DNA from: Nodosilinea nodulosa PCC 7104
Lineage (GTDB): Bacteria > Cyanobacteriota > Cyanobacteriia > Phormidesmidales > Phormidesmidaceae
Length of the DNA stretch: 64,000 bases
Assembly: GCF_000309385.1 (NCBI RefSeq)
Contig: NZ_JH976537.1
Coordinates: forward strand, 3,778,507 to 3,842,506
Reading direction: 5' to 3'
Of the stretch, positions 38,316-50,743 are shown piece by piece; positions within the stretch are counted from its first letter, which is position 1, and every line of letters begins with the position of its first letter. Position numbers and translations under genes: made by a program. The notes beneath the pieces are model-generated. The model saw nothing but the letters and a program-made list of their open reading frames with translations, ran no database searches and had not been told where the DNA came from.

Positions 38316-39065
38316 TCATTCATGCTCTTCACCACCATGCCCCTCGATCGCCTCGCCGATGTAGGCCGCTGCTAGGGTCGCAAAGATCAGTGCCTGAATC
38401 GCACTGGTAAACAGACCCAAGACCATAACTGGCAGCGGCACGAAGAGAGGTACCAGCAAGACCAGCACAGCGACCACCAATTCATCGGCCAGGATGTTTC
38501 CAAACAGACGGAAACTTAGGGAGAGAGGCTTGGTGAAATCTTCCAAAATGTTGATAGGCAGCAGAATAGGCGTGGGTTCGATGTACTTGGCAAAGTAACC
38601 CAGCCCTCGATGGCTAAACCCGGCATAGAAGTAGGCTAAGGACGTCAACAGCGCCAGGGCTACGGTGGTGTTGATGTCATTAGTCGGTGCGGCCAACTCA
38701 CCGGCCGGTAGGTGAATAAGCTTCCAGGGAATTAGCGCCCCAGACCAGTTGGACACAAAGATGAACAGGAACAGAGTGCCGACGAAGGGAACCCAGGGCC
38801 GATACTCCTTTTCACCAATCTGGTTTTTAGCTAGGTCGCGGATAAACTCCAGGGCATACTCCATAAAGTTCTGGAGGCCGGAGGGAATCCGCTGGATATT
38901 GCGGGTGGCTAAAAATGAAACTAGCAGCAAAGCGCCGATGACAAACCAGGAGGTCAAGAAGACCTGGCCGTGGAGTTTAAGGCCACCGAGCTGCCAGTAC
39001 AAATGCTGGCCAACCTCTAGCTTTGCCAGGACTAAGGGATGAATAGTTAGCATATTGAGCGCCAT
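38316..39065 (-). CDS. atpB: ATP synthase F0 subunit a
   Basis: The 249-residue stator channel (atpI in cyanobacteria). Membrane helices are evident; [20 protein letters not shown] contains the essential Arg. WSGALIPW and [21 protein letters not shown] are family hallmarks. Second gene of the operon after the atpI-like gene. Confidence 0.97.
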   Translation of the reverse strand: MALNMLTIHPLVLAKLEVGQHLYWQLGGLKLHGQVFLTSWFVIGALLLVSFLATRNIQRIPSGLQNFMEYALEFIRDLAKNQIGEKEYRPWVPFVGTLFLFIFVSNWSGALIPWKLIHLPAGELAAPTNDINTTVALALLTSLAYFYAGFSHRGLGYFAKYIEPTPILLPINILEDFTKPLSLSFRLFGNILADELVVAVLVLLVPLFVPLPVMVLGLFTSAIQALIFATLAAAYIGEAIEGHGGEEHE

Positions 39066-39136
39066 CTCTTAAATTGACTTCTCCTTAAGACCTGCCAGGA
39101 AAAAGCATGCTATGCTTGGGAACCACCGATTTAGGG

Positions 39137-39622
39137 CTAGCCAGACGTCTGAGATGACTCAGGCGATGATTTTGGCAGCACCGCAGTCCAGAGGGTGTAA
39201 GCAATTAACGCCCCCTTGTAGGTTAAGAACCCTAGGAAAACGGGTACAACCTGAAGCTGCTGCCATTGGGTAGCCACTAAAACCAGACCGACTACAAGGG
39301 CCAATCGGCCACTCCCCAGTCTGGCGCTTCCGCGCCCAATGCTGGCTACACTTTTTGCCAACATCCTCAAGTAAACCACACCGCCGCACGCTCCTATTAA
39401 ATAATTCAGAGCAATTGGCAGAGAGTAGGTCAGCCAGGCGGAGACAAAGATGATGCCTGTGAATGCCAGGGTTGTTAGCAGCAGGTTTTGCTGAAGCTGA
39501 TAGTACTCTTCCATCGCGGTTGCCGAAGCGGGAGGAAGACTATGACCGTCGGTTTGACCGGGGTCGATCTCTGCCTCAGCTGGGGCGATCGCGTCGGTGT
39601 GTTCGGAGGGCAGTGGGGCCAC
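39137..39622 (-). CDS. ATP synthase subunit I-like protein (Atp1)
   Basis: First gene of the operon, 161 residues, with a 40-residue acidic hydrophilic N-terminus and four predicted membrane helices (LLLTTLAFTGIIFVSAWL, IALNYLIGACGGVVYLRML, LALVVGLVLVATQ and a final YKGALIAYTLW). Position and topology match cyanobacterial Atp1/UncI, a non-essential assembly factor for the c-ring. The 140-bp region upstream should hold the operon promoter. Confidence 0.85.
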   Translation of the reverse strand: MAPLPSEHTDAIAPAEAEIDPGQTDGHSLPPASATAMEEYYQLQQNLLLTTLAFTGIIFVSAWLTYSLPIALNYLIGACGGVVYLRMLAKSVASIGRGSARLGSGRLALVVGLVLVATQWQQLQVVPVFLGFLTYKGALIAYTLWTAVLPKSSPESSQTSG

Positions 39623-39762
39623 GAAAGCGCCTAATCCTTAGCCGTTAAAGGGTTTCACCTGTGTAGACAGGCCATGGGTGATCATATCACGGCAATAATA
39701 CTTAATAGACGTTTCCCAAAAGTAAATCCGCCATCTTCGGCCTAACTTTATTGAAGCTGCTG

Positions 39763-40980
39763 TTACGGGCGCAACAGGATTAGCTGTTTCTGGTGCATTT
39801 GGCGAATTTGCTCTAGGGTGGCCCCGGTTTGAGAAATCAGGTCGGCCACCGTGGCGGGCTGGCGATGGCTCTCCTGGACTAATCTCTGACTATCGCAGGC
39901 CTGCAGCACCTTAAACTCCGTCTCACTCAGCGCAATAATCTGGTAGTTGTGGTCGAAAATGCTCTGGCTGGGCCAGCCCTCCATGCAGGGGTTTCGACCT
40001 GGGGTTGCCGCAAGCAGTGCGGCATCGTCCTCCCAACTGATGCGGGGATAAGGAGGACGGGCTAGGAACCACTCAAAGTGAGTAATCTCTGGGTCGAGCA
40101 GCTCGATTAGTCGGTACTGGTCCTTTAGCGGGAGCTGCTTGGCCCGCGCGAGGAGAGCCGGGTCTTGGGCGAGCAGGCGATCGAGTTGCCACACCTCGGG
40201 GTTTGAGAAGCCCACAAACTCCAAACCCGAGGCATCAATTAACTTAAATAGATCATCCAGGGTGTAGTCGACTTCTTGGGGATGGACGTACATGTCGGCA
40301 AAGCACTCGTCGCGCTGGTTTTCCATGGCCCAGCGATCGCGCTCCCGCTGCTTGAGTCGGTTGCCCTCGGGCAGAGTGGCGAAGATTTGCCGCCCCACCC
40401 GCACACCATCCTGATAGTCGCCTCGCTGACTGCCCTGAACAAGCGCAATCGCGCGCTGCATCAGCGAAATTTCCCAGCGACCCACGGCAGCATACACAAA
40501 TAGATGAATGAAGCCGCCGGGAGCCAGCCTAGTGGCCAACGCCCGCAGTCCTGCCAGGGGGTCGGGCATGTGATGGATGACGCCGACACAGTTGATCCAG
40601 TCAAACTCCCCCTCCAGCTGATCGACGTCATAGATGCTGAGCTGGCGGAACTGAACATTGGTGGCCCCAGAGGACTGGCAGCGCTGGGTGGCGGTGGCGA
40701 TCGCCCGCTCGCTCAAATCAATCCCCAGGACGTCCGCATCGGGGTTGAGGTGACTTATATATTCAGTGCTGACCCCCGTTCCGCAGCCCGCATCCAGCAC
40801 CCGCACCGATCCGTCGACGGGGGCGGCCCCGGTGCAAAAGCTGTAGACCGTAGGCCAGTACCAGCGCCAGTTATAGCCCGGTGGAGCCTCATCCAAGATG
40901 GGCTCCGGCGGAAAGGGGTAGGTGTTGTACAGGCTGGCTACCGCATCGCTGATCGCCTGGGTTTTTGTTGAGTTGTTCAT
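39763..40980 (-). CDS. Class I SAM-dependent methyltransferase
   Basis: This 405-residue protein has SAM motif I VRVLDAGCGTGVSTEYIS near residue 60, then VLGIDLSERAIATA and NCVGVIHHMPDPLAGLRALA. A C-terminal 150 residues have no clear motif and may be a substrate-binding region. Cyanobacterial homologues of this two-part layout are common; the substrate is unknown. It faces the atp operon 140 bp away on the same strand and diverges from apcE. Confidence 0.85.
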   Translation of the reverse strand: MNNSTKTQAISDAVASLYNTYPFPPEPILDEAPPGYNWRWYWPTVYSFCTGAAPVDGSVRVLDAGCGTGVSTEYISHLNPDADVLGIDLSERAIATATQRCQSSGATNVQFRQLSIYDVDQLEGEFDWINCVGVIHHMPDPLAGLRALATRLAPGGFIHLFVYAAVGRWEISLMQRAIALVQGSQRGDYQDGVRVGRQIFATLPEGNRLKQRERDRWAMENQRDECFADMYVHPQEVDYTLDDLFKLIDASGLEFVGFSNPEVWQLDRLLAQDPALLARAKQLPLKDQYRLIELLDPEITHFEWFLARPPYPRISWEDDAALLAATPGRNPCMEGWPSQSIFDHNYQIIALSETEFKVLQACDSQRLVQESHRQPATVADLISQTGATLEQIRQMHQKQLILLRP

Positions 40981-44732
<3,752 letters not shown>

Positions 44733-45135
44733 ATCGCGGTGCTGCCTTGGTGTGGATGACTGAAAACCCATCCACACCAGGCTTTGTAGCTTCACAGGAT
44801 AAGCCTAGTTTTGCCGACAATCCATCCTGGCAGTATCCCAACCTGATACTGTTACGAAATATTAAAGCCGGGTTCTAAATTGCATCCGGTTTACGTCTTT
44901 TTGAGGCTTTAGGCATTCTCTTAGGCCTTCAAAATAGCGTTTCCATCAGCCTTCGGAGAAACTGAGGAAAACTGTTACAAAATATTTCGCGACTTTCAAG
45001 AAGGCTTACGCAATACCGGACAATTAATCGGGAAGGTTGCCAGATCTGAGATTCTATATAGAGTTAGCTCTGGCCCTGCACCTTTAAATGCCAGTTTCAT
45101 TACTATCTGGTCATATTTTTCGGAGGAATCCATCA
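44733..45135. other. apcE-apcA intergenic region with hairpin
   Basis: TGGTGTGGATG (44748-44758) and CATCCACACCA (44769-44779) form a perfect 11-bp stem 15 nt after the apcE stop, without a U-tract: a candidate 3'-end or processing site. A TATATA -10-like box lies near 45055, so apcABC may have its own promoter. No gene is seen. Confidence 0.55.
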
Positions 45136-45621
45136 ATGAGTATTGTCACGAAGTCAATCGTGAATGCCGATGCTGAGGCTCGTTACCTCAGCCCCGGTGA
45201 ACTGGATCGCATCAAGGGCTTTGTTACCTCTGGTGAGCGCCGTCTGCGGATCGCTCAGGTGTTGACCGAATCCCGCGAGCGCATCGTCAAGGAAGCCGGC
45301 AATCAGCTGTTCCAAAAGCGCCCTGACGTTGTTTCTCCCGGTGGTAACGCCTACGGCGAAGAAATGACCGCGACCTGCCTGCGCGACATGGACTACTACC
45401 TGCGCCTGATCACCTACGGTGTGGTCGCTGGCGATGTCACCCCCATCGAAGAAATCGGTCTGGTTGGCGTGCGTGAAATGTACAACTCCCTGGGCACCCC
45501 CATTCCTGCTGTGGCAGAGGCTGTGCGCTCCATGAAGTCTGTGGCAACCGGGCTGCTGTCCAGTGACGATGCCTCTGAAGCCGCATCTTACTTCGACTAT
45601 GTTGTCGGCGCTATGCAGTAG
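45136..45621 (+). CDS. apcA: Allophycocyanin alpha subunit
   Basis: 161 residues, canonical start [26 protein letters not shown] 9 nt upstream. The phycocyanobilin-attaching Cys81 is in [13 protein letters not shown]. It pairs with ApcB to form the core trimers. The longer upstream frame to 45088 has no support. Confidence 0.98.
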   Translation: MSIVTKSIVNADAEARYLSPGELDRIKGFVTSGERRLRIAQVLTESRERIVKEAGNQLFQKRPDVVSPGGNAYGEEMTATCLRDMDYYLRLITYGVVAGDVTPIEEIGLVGVREMYNSLGTPIPAVAEAVRSMKSVATGLLSSDDASEAASYFDYVVGAMQ

Positions 45622-45685
45622 GCGCCACTGCGCTACTCCGTCGATTCGTTGTTGAGAATACGTCAGTTCTAAGGAAGCTTCACCA

Positions 45686-46171
45686 ATGCAAGACGCAATT
45701 ACCTCTGTTATCAATTCCTCCGATGTGCAGGGCAAGTACCTGGATGGGTCTGCTCTAGATAAGCTCAAGGCCTATTTCCAGACCGGCGAACTGCGGGTTC
45801 GTGCCGCTAGCACCATCAGCGCCAACGCTGCGGAAATCGTCAAAGAAGCTGTGGCTAAGTCCCTGCTGTACTCTGACATCACCCGTCCCGGCGGCAACAT
45901 GTACACGACCCGTCGCTATGCCGCCTGCATCCGCGACCTCGATTACTACCTCCGCTACGCTACCTATGCCATGCTGGCTGGGGATCCCTCCATCCTGGAT
46001 GAGCGCGTGCTAAACGGCCTCAAGGAAACCTACAACTCCCTGGGGGTACCCATTGGTGCAACCGTCAACTCCATCCAGGCTATGAAAGAAGTCACTGCTA
46101 GCCTAGTAGGCGCTGACGCTGGCAAGGAAATGGGCGTTTACTTCGACTACATCTGCTCTGGCTTGAGCTAG
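45686..46171 (+). CDS. apcB: Allophycocyanin beta subunit
   Basis: 161 residues; chromophore Cys81 in [13 protein letters not shown], and Asn71 in PGGNMYTT, the residue gamma-N-methylated in beta-phycobiliproteins. Follows apcA after 64 bp with AAGGAAG before the ATG; co-transcription is expected. Confidence 0.98.
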   Translation: MQDAITSVINSSDVQGKYLDGSALDKLKAYFQTGELRVRAASTISANAAEIVKEAVAKSLLYSDITRPGGNMYTTRRYAACIRDLDYYLRYATYAMLAGDPSILDERVLNGLKETYNSLGVPIGATVNSIQAMKEVTASLVGADAGKEMGVYFDYICSGLS

Positions 46172-46188
46172 TCCAGGCTCATCCGCGT

Positions 46189-46209
46189 GCTTTGGCCAGT
46201 GGCCGAAGC
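46189..46209 (+). terminator. Stem-loop between apcB and apcC
   Basis: GCTTTGGCC-AGT-GGCCGAAGC, 9 bp with one G-U pair, starting 17 nt after the apcB stop. It could attenuate or stabilise the mRNA so that apcAB exceeds apcC. Confidence 0.6.
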
Positions 46210-46351
46210 GAACCTAGGCCAGAGTTAGAAGCGAGTGTTGAGGACACTGGGTTGTGCTGTACTGTCTTCCTTCTGTCCACAGCATTGGCTTTCGACTCTG
46301 GCTTTTCAGTGTTTACATCTGTCCAGTGAGATAGCAGGAGAGTTTTCGGCC

Positions 46352-46555
46352 ATGCGAATGTTTAAGATTACCGCTTGTGTTCCTAGCCAAACTAGAATTC
46401 GTACCCAGCGGGAACTGCAAAATACCTTTTTTACCAAGCTGGTGCCCTACGATAACTGGTTTAAAGAGCAGCAGCGAATTCAGAAAATGGGTGGCAAAAT
46501 CGTCAAGGTTGAACTGGCCACTGGTCGGCAGGGAGCTAACACTGGTTTGCTCTAA
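46352..46555 (+). CDS. apcC: Allophycocyanin core linker (7.8 kDa)
   Basis: The 67-residue L-C linker caps core trimers. MRMFKITACVPSQTRIRTQR, a loop and KLVPYDNWFKEQQRIQKMGGK match family members closely. An AGGAGAG site precedes ATG 46352. Frames extending upstream to 46235 are unsupported. A terminator-like element follows. Confidence 0.97.
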   Translation: MRMFKITACVPSQTRIRTQRELQNTFFTKLVPYDNWFKEQQRIQKMGGKIVKVELATGRQGANTGLL

Positions 46556-46618
46556 GGGTATTGCCACAGCAGGGCATCCGATAAAAATTTTTACGGCATT
46601 TTTAATGCTGCGATACGT

Positions 46619-46658
46619 GCAGGGTCGGCCAGAGGGCTAGCCCTGCCGTTGTGTTTTT
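46619..46658 (+). terminator. Terminator of the apcABC transcript
   Basis: GCAGGG...CCCTGC with inner GGCC/GGCT pairs and loop AGAG is followed by CGTTGTGTTTTT. Confidence 0.65.
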
Positions 46659-46710
46659 GGGAATATTTCTGTGGTTTTTGGGTTCACAAAAAAACCACAA
46701 AAATATCCCC
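46659..46710. repeat. Long inverted repeat between apcC and ftsW
   Basis: Two 21-nt arms (46659-46679 and 46690-46710) pair with two mismatches around a 10-nt loop. The stem is AT-rich, runs straight on from the apcABC terminator and lies 55 bp before ftsW. Confidence 0.8.
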
Positions 46711-46765
46711 CTCCGCTATACTTGGCCCTTGAAAGACTTAGCCCTTCGGCACAAGGGGTAGCAGG

Positions 46766-48001
46766 GTGGATATTGCTCGACTAGTTCCATGGTTTGATCC
46801 TACGGTGGGTCAGTGGTCAGCAGAGGCGCGTTGGCTGCGCTGGCTAACTTTTGTTTGGCTAGGAGGTGGGCTGCTCGTTCTGTTTTCGGCATCCTACGCC
46901 GTGGCCGTGGCAGAACATGGCTATGGTTTGCACTACGTCATAGTGCAGCTGCTCTGGGTGGCTGTTGGCCTAGTGGTGTTCAACCGCATTGTTCATACCT
47001 CGTTAGACCGCTTGCTTCAGGGATCCGGTATTGTGCTGCTGGTGCTAGTGGGCTTAGTGGCTCTGACTCTGATTCCGGCCCTGGGTGTGACGGTTAATGG
47101 GGCTACCCGCTGGCTGCCTCTGGGACCATTTATGATTCAGCCTTCGGAGCTAATTAAGCCCTGCCTGGTATTGCAGGGGGCCAGGCTGTTTGGCTGTTGG
47201 AACCAGCTGACCTGGCCAATCCGCCTCATTTGGCTGGTCATTTTTGGCGCTATTTTGGGGCTGATTTTAATGCAGCCTAACCTGAGTACGGCGGCTATCT
47301 GCGGTCTCACTCTCTGGTTGATTGCTTTGGCGGCGGGAATTCCGTATGTCTATTTGCTGCTGACTGCCGGGGGGGGACTGCTGGCGGCGGGGGTGAGCGT
47401 TAGCTTAAAGACCTACCAGCGCCAGCGTATTATCTCGTTTTTGAATCCCTGGGCTGACCCCGGTGACCAGGGATATCAACTGGTTCAGAGCCTGTTGGCA
47501 ATCGGCTCAGGTAGAGTTTGGGGGCAGGGGTTTGGCATGTCTCAGCAGAAGCTGTACTCCTTGCCAATTCAGTACACAGATTTTATTTTTGCGGTCTACG
47601 CCGAGGAGTTTGGCTTTGTGGGTTGCCTGGTACTGCTGACATTTCTAGGAATTTATGCATCTGTAGCGCTGCTGGTTGCACTGCGGCTAAAGCAGCCCCT
47701 GTATCGGCTGGTGGCAGTGGGGGCCATGGTTGTGTTGGTGGGTCAGTCGCTGCTGAATATGGGGGTAGCCACAGGGGTGCTACCCACGACTGGCCTTCCT
47801 TTTCCGCTGCTGAGCTATGGCGGCAGTTCGATGGTTGCCAGTTTAGCTACCGCCGCTCTACTGGTACGGGCCGCTCGGGAAATTAATTTGGATGTGCCGC
47901 TGCCGCTGCGGCGACGGGGGACAAGGGCAGGCTATGCGGAACCTGTGCCTTTACGAGTCCTCAATGGCGGCAGCATCAATGGTGGCAACATCGTGTCTTG
48001 A
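46766..48001 (+). CDS. ftsW: FtsW/RodA-type lipid II glycosyltransferase
   Basis: SEDS-family peptidoglycan polymerase of cell division; 411 residues, about ten membrane helices. Diagnostic motifs are NGATRWLPLGPFMIQPSELIK, QYTDFIFAVYAEEFGFVG and GLPFPLLSYGGSSM (catalytic region). The start is GTG 46766. FtsW rather than RodA is favoured by similarity of the motifs, but this is not certain from sequence alone. No murein partner is adjacent. Confidence 0.88.
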   Translation: MDIARLVPWFDPTVGQWSAEARWLRWLTFVWLGGGLLVLFSASYAVAVAEHGYGLHYVIVQLLWVAVGLVVFNRIVHTSLDRLLQGSGIVLLVLVGLVALTLIPALGVTVNGATRWLPLGPFMIQPSELIKPCLVLQGARLFGCWNQLTWPIRLIWLVIFGAILGLILMQPNLSTAAICGLTLWLIALAAGIPYVYLLLTAGGGLLAAGVSVSLKTYQRQRIISFLNPWADPGDQGYQLVQSLLAIGSGRVWGQGFGMSQQKLYSLPIQYTDFIFAVYAEEFGFVGCLVLLTFLGIYASVALLVALRLKQPLYRLVAVGAMVVLVGQSLLNMGVATGVLPTTGLPFPLLSYGGSSMVASLATAALLVRAAREINLDVPLPLRRRGTRAGYAEPVPLRVLNGGSINGGNIVS

Positions 48002-48081
48002 CTGTCCTGCCGCAGAAATCTGAGAGCGGGTTGCAAGATTGTTACAATTAAAAAATAGTCTTGCAACTCACTAATTTGGCA

Positions 48082-48825
48082 ATGCTCCAAAGCCTTCAGC
48101 TTTATCTCTACGAAATTGCCCAATGGGCTAACCAACTTGTGAATGAGCAGCTGACTCAGGTGTCCTGGGTGAGTTTGTCGGTGGTAGGGCTGGCGGGATT
48201 GCTGACTAGCCTATCGCCCTGCCTGCTGTCGATGCTGCCCATCATGGTGGGTTATATGGGAGGCTATGAAGGCGATCGCCCGGCGGGGGCAGTGCTGCGA
48301 TCGCTTTCCTTTGCCCTGGGGCTAGCGACTACCCTGGCCCTGCTGGGGCTCGTCGCCGGACTTTTTGGCTATGTCTATGGCCAGGTGGCCTGGGGCCTGC
48401 CGATCGTCGTGAGCCTGGTGGCCATTGTGATGGGCCTAAACCTGCTGGGAGTTGTACCCCTGGCAATGCCCGCTGGCGCTGGCCCCACCTTTGAGGGCTG
48501 GGGTTTGCCGCCCTGGCTGCGGGCCTATGCCCTAGGGCTGACCTTTGGCATTGTGGCCTCACCGTGCAGCACCCCTGTGCTGGCTACGCTCTTGGCCTGG
48601 ATTTCGGCGACGAAGGATCCAGTTTTAGGGGCTGCTTTGCTGCTGGCCTACGCGGTGGGCTATGTGACTCCCCTGGTGCTGGCGGGCACCTTTACCGCCA
48701 GCCTGAAGCGCCTGTTGGACCTGCGCCAGTGGTCGAGTTGGGTCACTCCCGCCAGTGGGGCTTTGCTGCTGGGCTTTGGAGTGTTTTCGCTGCTGTCTCG
48801 GCTGCTGCCATCTACGCTGGTGTAG
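48082..48825 (+). CDS. ccdA: Cytochrome c biogenesis protein CcdA
   Basis: CcdA carries reducing equivalents across the thylakoid membrane to keep apocytochrome c cysteines reduced. ATG 48082 gives 247 residues (a TTG at 48061 is the alternative). Six membrane helices; the redox cysteines are in LTSLSPCLLSMLP and GIVASPCSTPVLATLL. The partner Ccs1 follows 34 bp downstream, supporting an operon of system II. Confidence 0.95.
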   Translation: MLQSLQLYLYEIAQWANQLVNEQLTQVSWVSLSVVGLAGLLTSLSPCLLSMLPIMVGYMGGYEGDRPAGAVLRSLSFALGLATTLALLGLVAGLFGYVYGQVAWGLPIVVSLVAIVMGLNLLGVVPLAMPAGAGPTFEGWGLPPWLRAYALGLTFGIVASPCSTPVLATLLAWISATKDPVLGAALLLAYAVGYVTPLVLAGTFTASLKRLLDLRQWSSWVTPASGALLLGFGVFSLLSRLLPSTLV

Positions 48826-48859
48826 CAGTTTGTCTTGTTGACCTGTTTTGAGGGATGCC

Positions 48860-50245
48860 ATGGCCCCCTATGACGCTTTACCCGATTCTTTCTGGGGCAG
48901 GGTGCGCGACTATTTTCGCCGGGACCTGCTGCCGCTGCTGGCGGATCTGCGGTTGGCCATTGTGCTGCTGCTGGCGATCGCGGCGTTCAGCGTCAGCGGC
49001 ACCGTGATTGAGCAGGGGCAAACCCTAGAGTTTTACCAGACCAACTATCCAGCCGATCCGGCTCTGTTTGGCTTTCTGAGCTGGAGGGTGATTTTAATTA
49101 GCGGTCTCGACCATGTGTACCGCACCTGGTGGTTTTTAGCGCTGCTGATCGTATTTGGGGCTAGCCTCACAGCCTGCACTTTCACCCGTCAGTTTCCCGC
49201 CCTGGGCGCGGCCCAAAAATGGAGCTATTACAGTCAGCCCCGCCAGTTTCAAAAACTGGCCCTCAGCGCCGAGCTTACCGATACAGACCTGACATCGGTG
49301 GTCAGGGGGTTAACGCAGAGGCGCTACCAAGTGTTTCAGGCCGATTCTCAGCTCTATGGCCGCAAAGGAATTGTCGGTCGCATCGGCCCGATCGTAGTGC
49401 ACGCCAGCATGATTTTGATTTTGCTGGGGGCTATCTGGGGGGCTATGACCGGCTTTTTTGCCCAAGAACTGGTGCCGAGCGGCGACACGTTTCAGATTCG
49501 CAATATTTTTGATGCAGGCCCCTGGGCGGCAGCCCAAATTCCGAAGGACTGGTCCGTGCGGGTAAACCGCTTTTGGATTGACTACACCCCCGAGGGCAAT
49601 ATTGACCAGTTCTACTCCGACCTATCGGTGTTGAATTCGACTGGAGATGAGATCGATCGCAAGACGATTCACGTCAACGAACCCCTACGCCATCGCGGTG
49701 TGACGCTCTATCAGGCCGACTGGGGCATTGCTGCGGTGCGGGTCAAGCTCAACAGCAGCCCCGTCTTGCAGCTACCGATGCAGCCTTTGGAAAGCGAAGG
49801 CCCTCGGTTTTGGGGCACCTGGCTGCCCACCAAACCCGACATGAGCGAGGGCGTCACGCTGTTGGCCAGAGACCTACAGGGGTCGGTGCTGATTTACGAC
49901 AATGGGGGACAGCTGGTTTCTACCGTTCGCAAGGGCATGGCGGTGGAGGTCAACGGCGTTAGGCTCTCGCTGGTTGACGTGGTTGGCAGCACTGGCTTGC
50001 AGATTAAAGCCGATCCTGGCATTCCCATGGTTTATGGCGGCTTTGGCCTGCTGATGCTGGGCGTGGTGATGAGCTATGTATCTCACTCCCAGGTGTGGGC
50101 TCTGGAGCAGGACGGCACTATTTGCCTGGGCGGTCGAACAAACCGGGCCCAGGTAACCTTTGAGCGGGAGCTGCTCGAACTGTTGGCGGAGCTAGCTCAA
50201 GATTCAGGGAAGGGTGTAGACCCCCCTCAGAGGGTTGAGGCTTGA
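48860..50245 (+). CDS. ccs1: Cytochrome c biogenesis protein Ccs1 (ResB)
   Basis: Ccs1/CcsB with CcsA attaches haem to apocytochromes f and c6 in the lumen. From ATG 48860 (GAGGG 6 nt upstream) 461 residues. Membrane helices: [57 protein letters not shown] and near the C-terminus; a large lumenal domain lies between. [19 protein letters not shown] is typical of the family. Confidence 0.95.
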   Translation: MAPYDALPDSFWGRVRDYFRRDLLPLLADLRLAIVLLLAIAAFSVSGTVIEQGQTLEFYQTNYPADPALFGFLSWRVILISGLDHVYRTWWFLALLIVFGASLTACTFTRQFPALGAAQKWSYYSQPRQFQKLALSAELTDTDLTSVVRGLTQRRYQVFQADSQLYGRKGIVGRIGPIVVHASMILILLGAIWGAMTGFFAQELVPSGDTFQIRNIFDAGPWAAAQIPKDWSVRVNRFWIDYTPEGNIDQFYSDLSVLNSTGDEIDRKTIHVNEPLRHRGVTLYQADWGIAAVRVKLNSSPVLQLPMQPLESEGPRFWGTWLPTKPDMSEGVTLLARDLQGSVLIYDNGGQLVSTVRKGMAVEVNGVRLSLVDVVGSTGLQIKADPGIPMVYGGFGLLMLGVVMSYVSHSQVWALEQDGTICLGGRTNRAQVTFERELLELLAELAQDSGKGVDPPQRVEA

Positions 50246-50743
50246 TCGGCCCCTGTGAGCTAACTTGGGCGAGTCGAGATAGGCGGCGAGGAGCTGAGCG
50301 CAGCTGAGGCGATCGCTGGCCGCCTGGGGTGATCGCAGCAGCTCGTAGATCAAATACAGGAGTAGCGCCGCCCAGCTGCCGCAGGTCGCTGGCAGCAGCC
50401 GATTTAGCCCTGCCTTGGTATCGACGTTGCTGCGGGAGGCATGGTTTCTAATGCTGCCTCTAGCTCGCGCCAGAGGCAGCATTAGCACGATGGGGATTGC
50501 ACTTTGCGGCTGTGGGGGGAATGCGATCGCGCGGGGGGAGCCATAGGGGGGCTCCTAGGGGAGCCATGCCTGCTGAATCAGACTGACACTGCCTCTCAAA
50601 AGCGCATCCTGGTAGTCAATCATATGGATCCTATCACCGCACATTTCGCTGACGTTGCCCTATTTATTTCTGAGGATGGAGACAACGCTATGGCCTAAAG
50701 CCGATGCTGATACAGTTAAACAATTCGCGTATACGATACCCCT
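50246..50743. other. Intergenic region
   Basis: About 500 bases between ccs1 and the antiporter. A G-rich segment with GGAGCC...GGCTCC near 50535-50560 may form a hairpin. Short frames on both strands show no family resemblance. Confidence 0.4.

Noticed and set aside
50204-50488. 94-codon minus-strand frame overlapping the ccs1 end
   Set aside because: One hydrophobic stretch but no family resemblance, and it overlaps a certain gene by about 40 bp.
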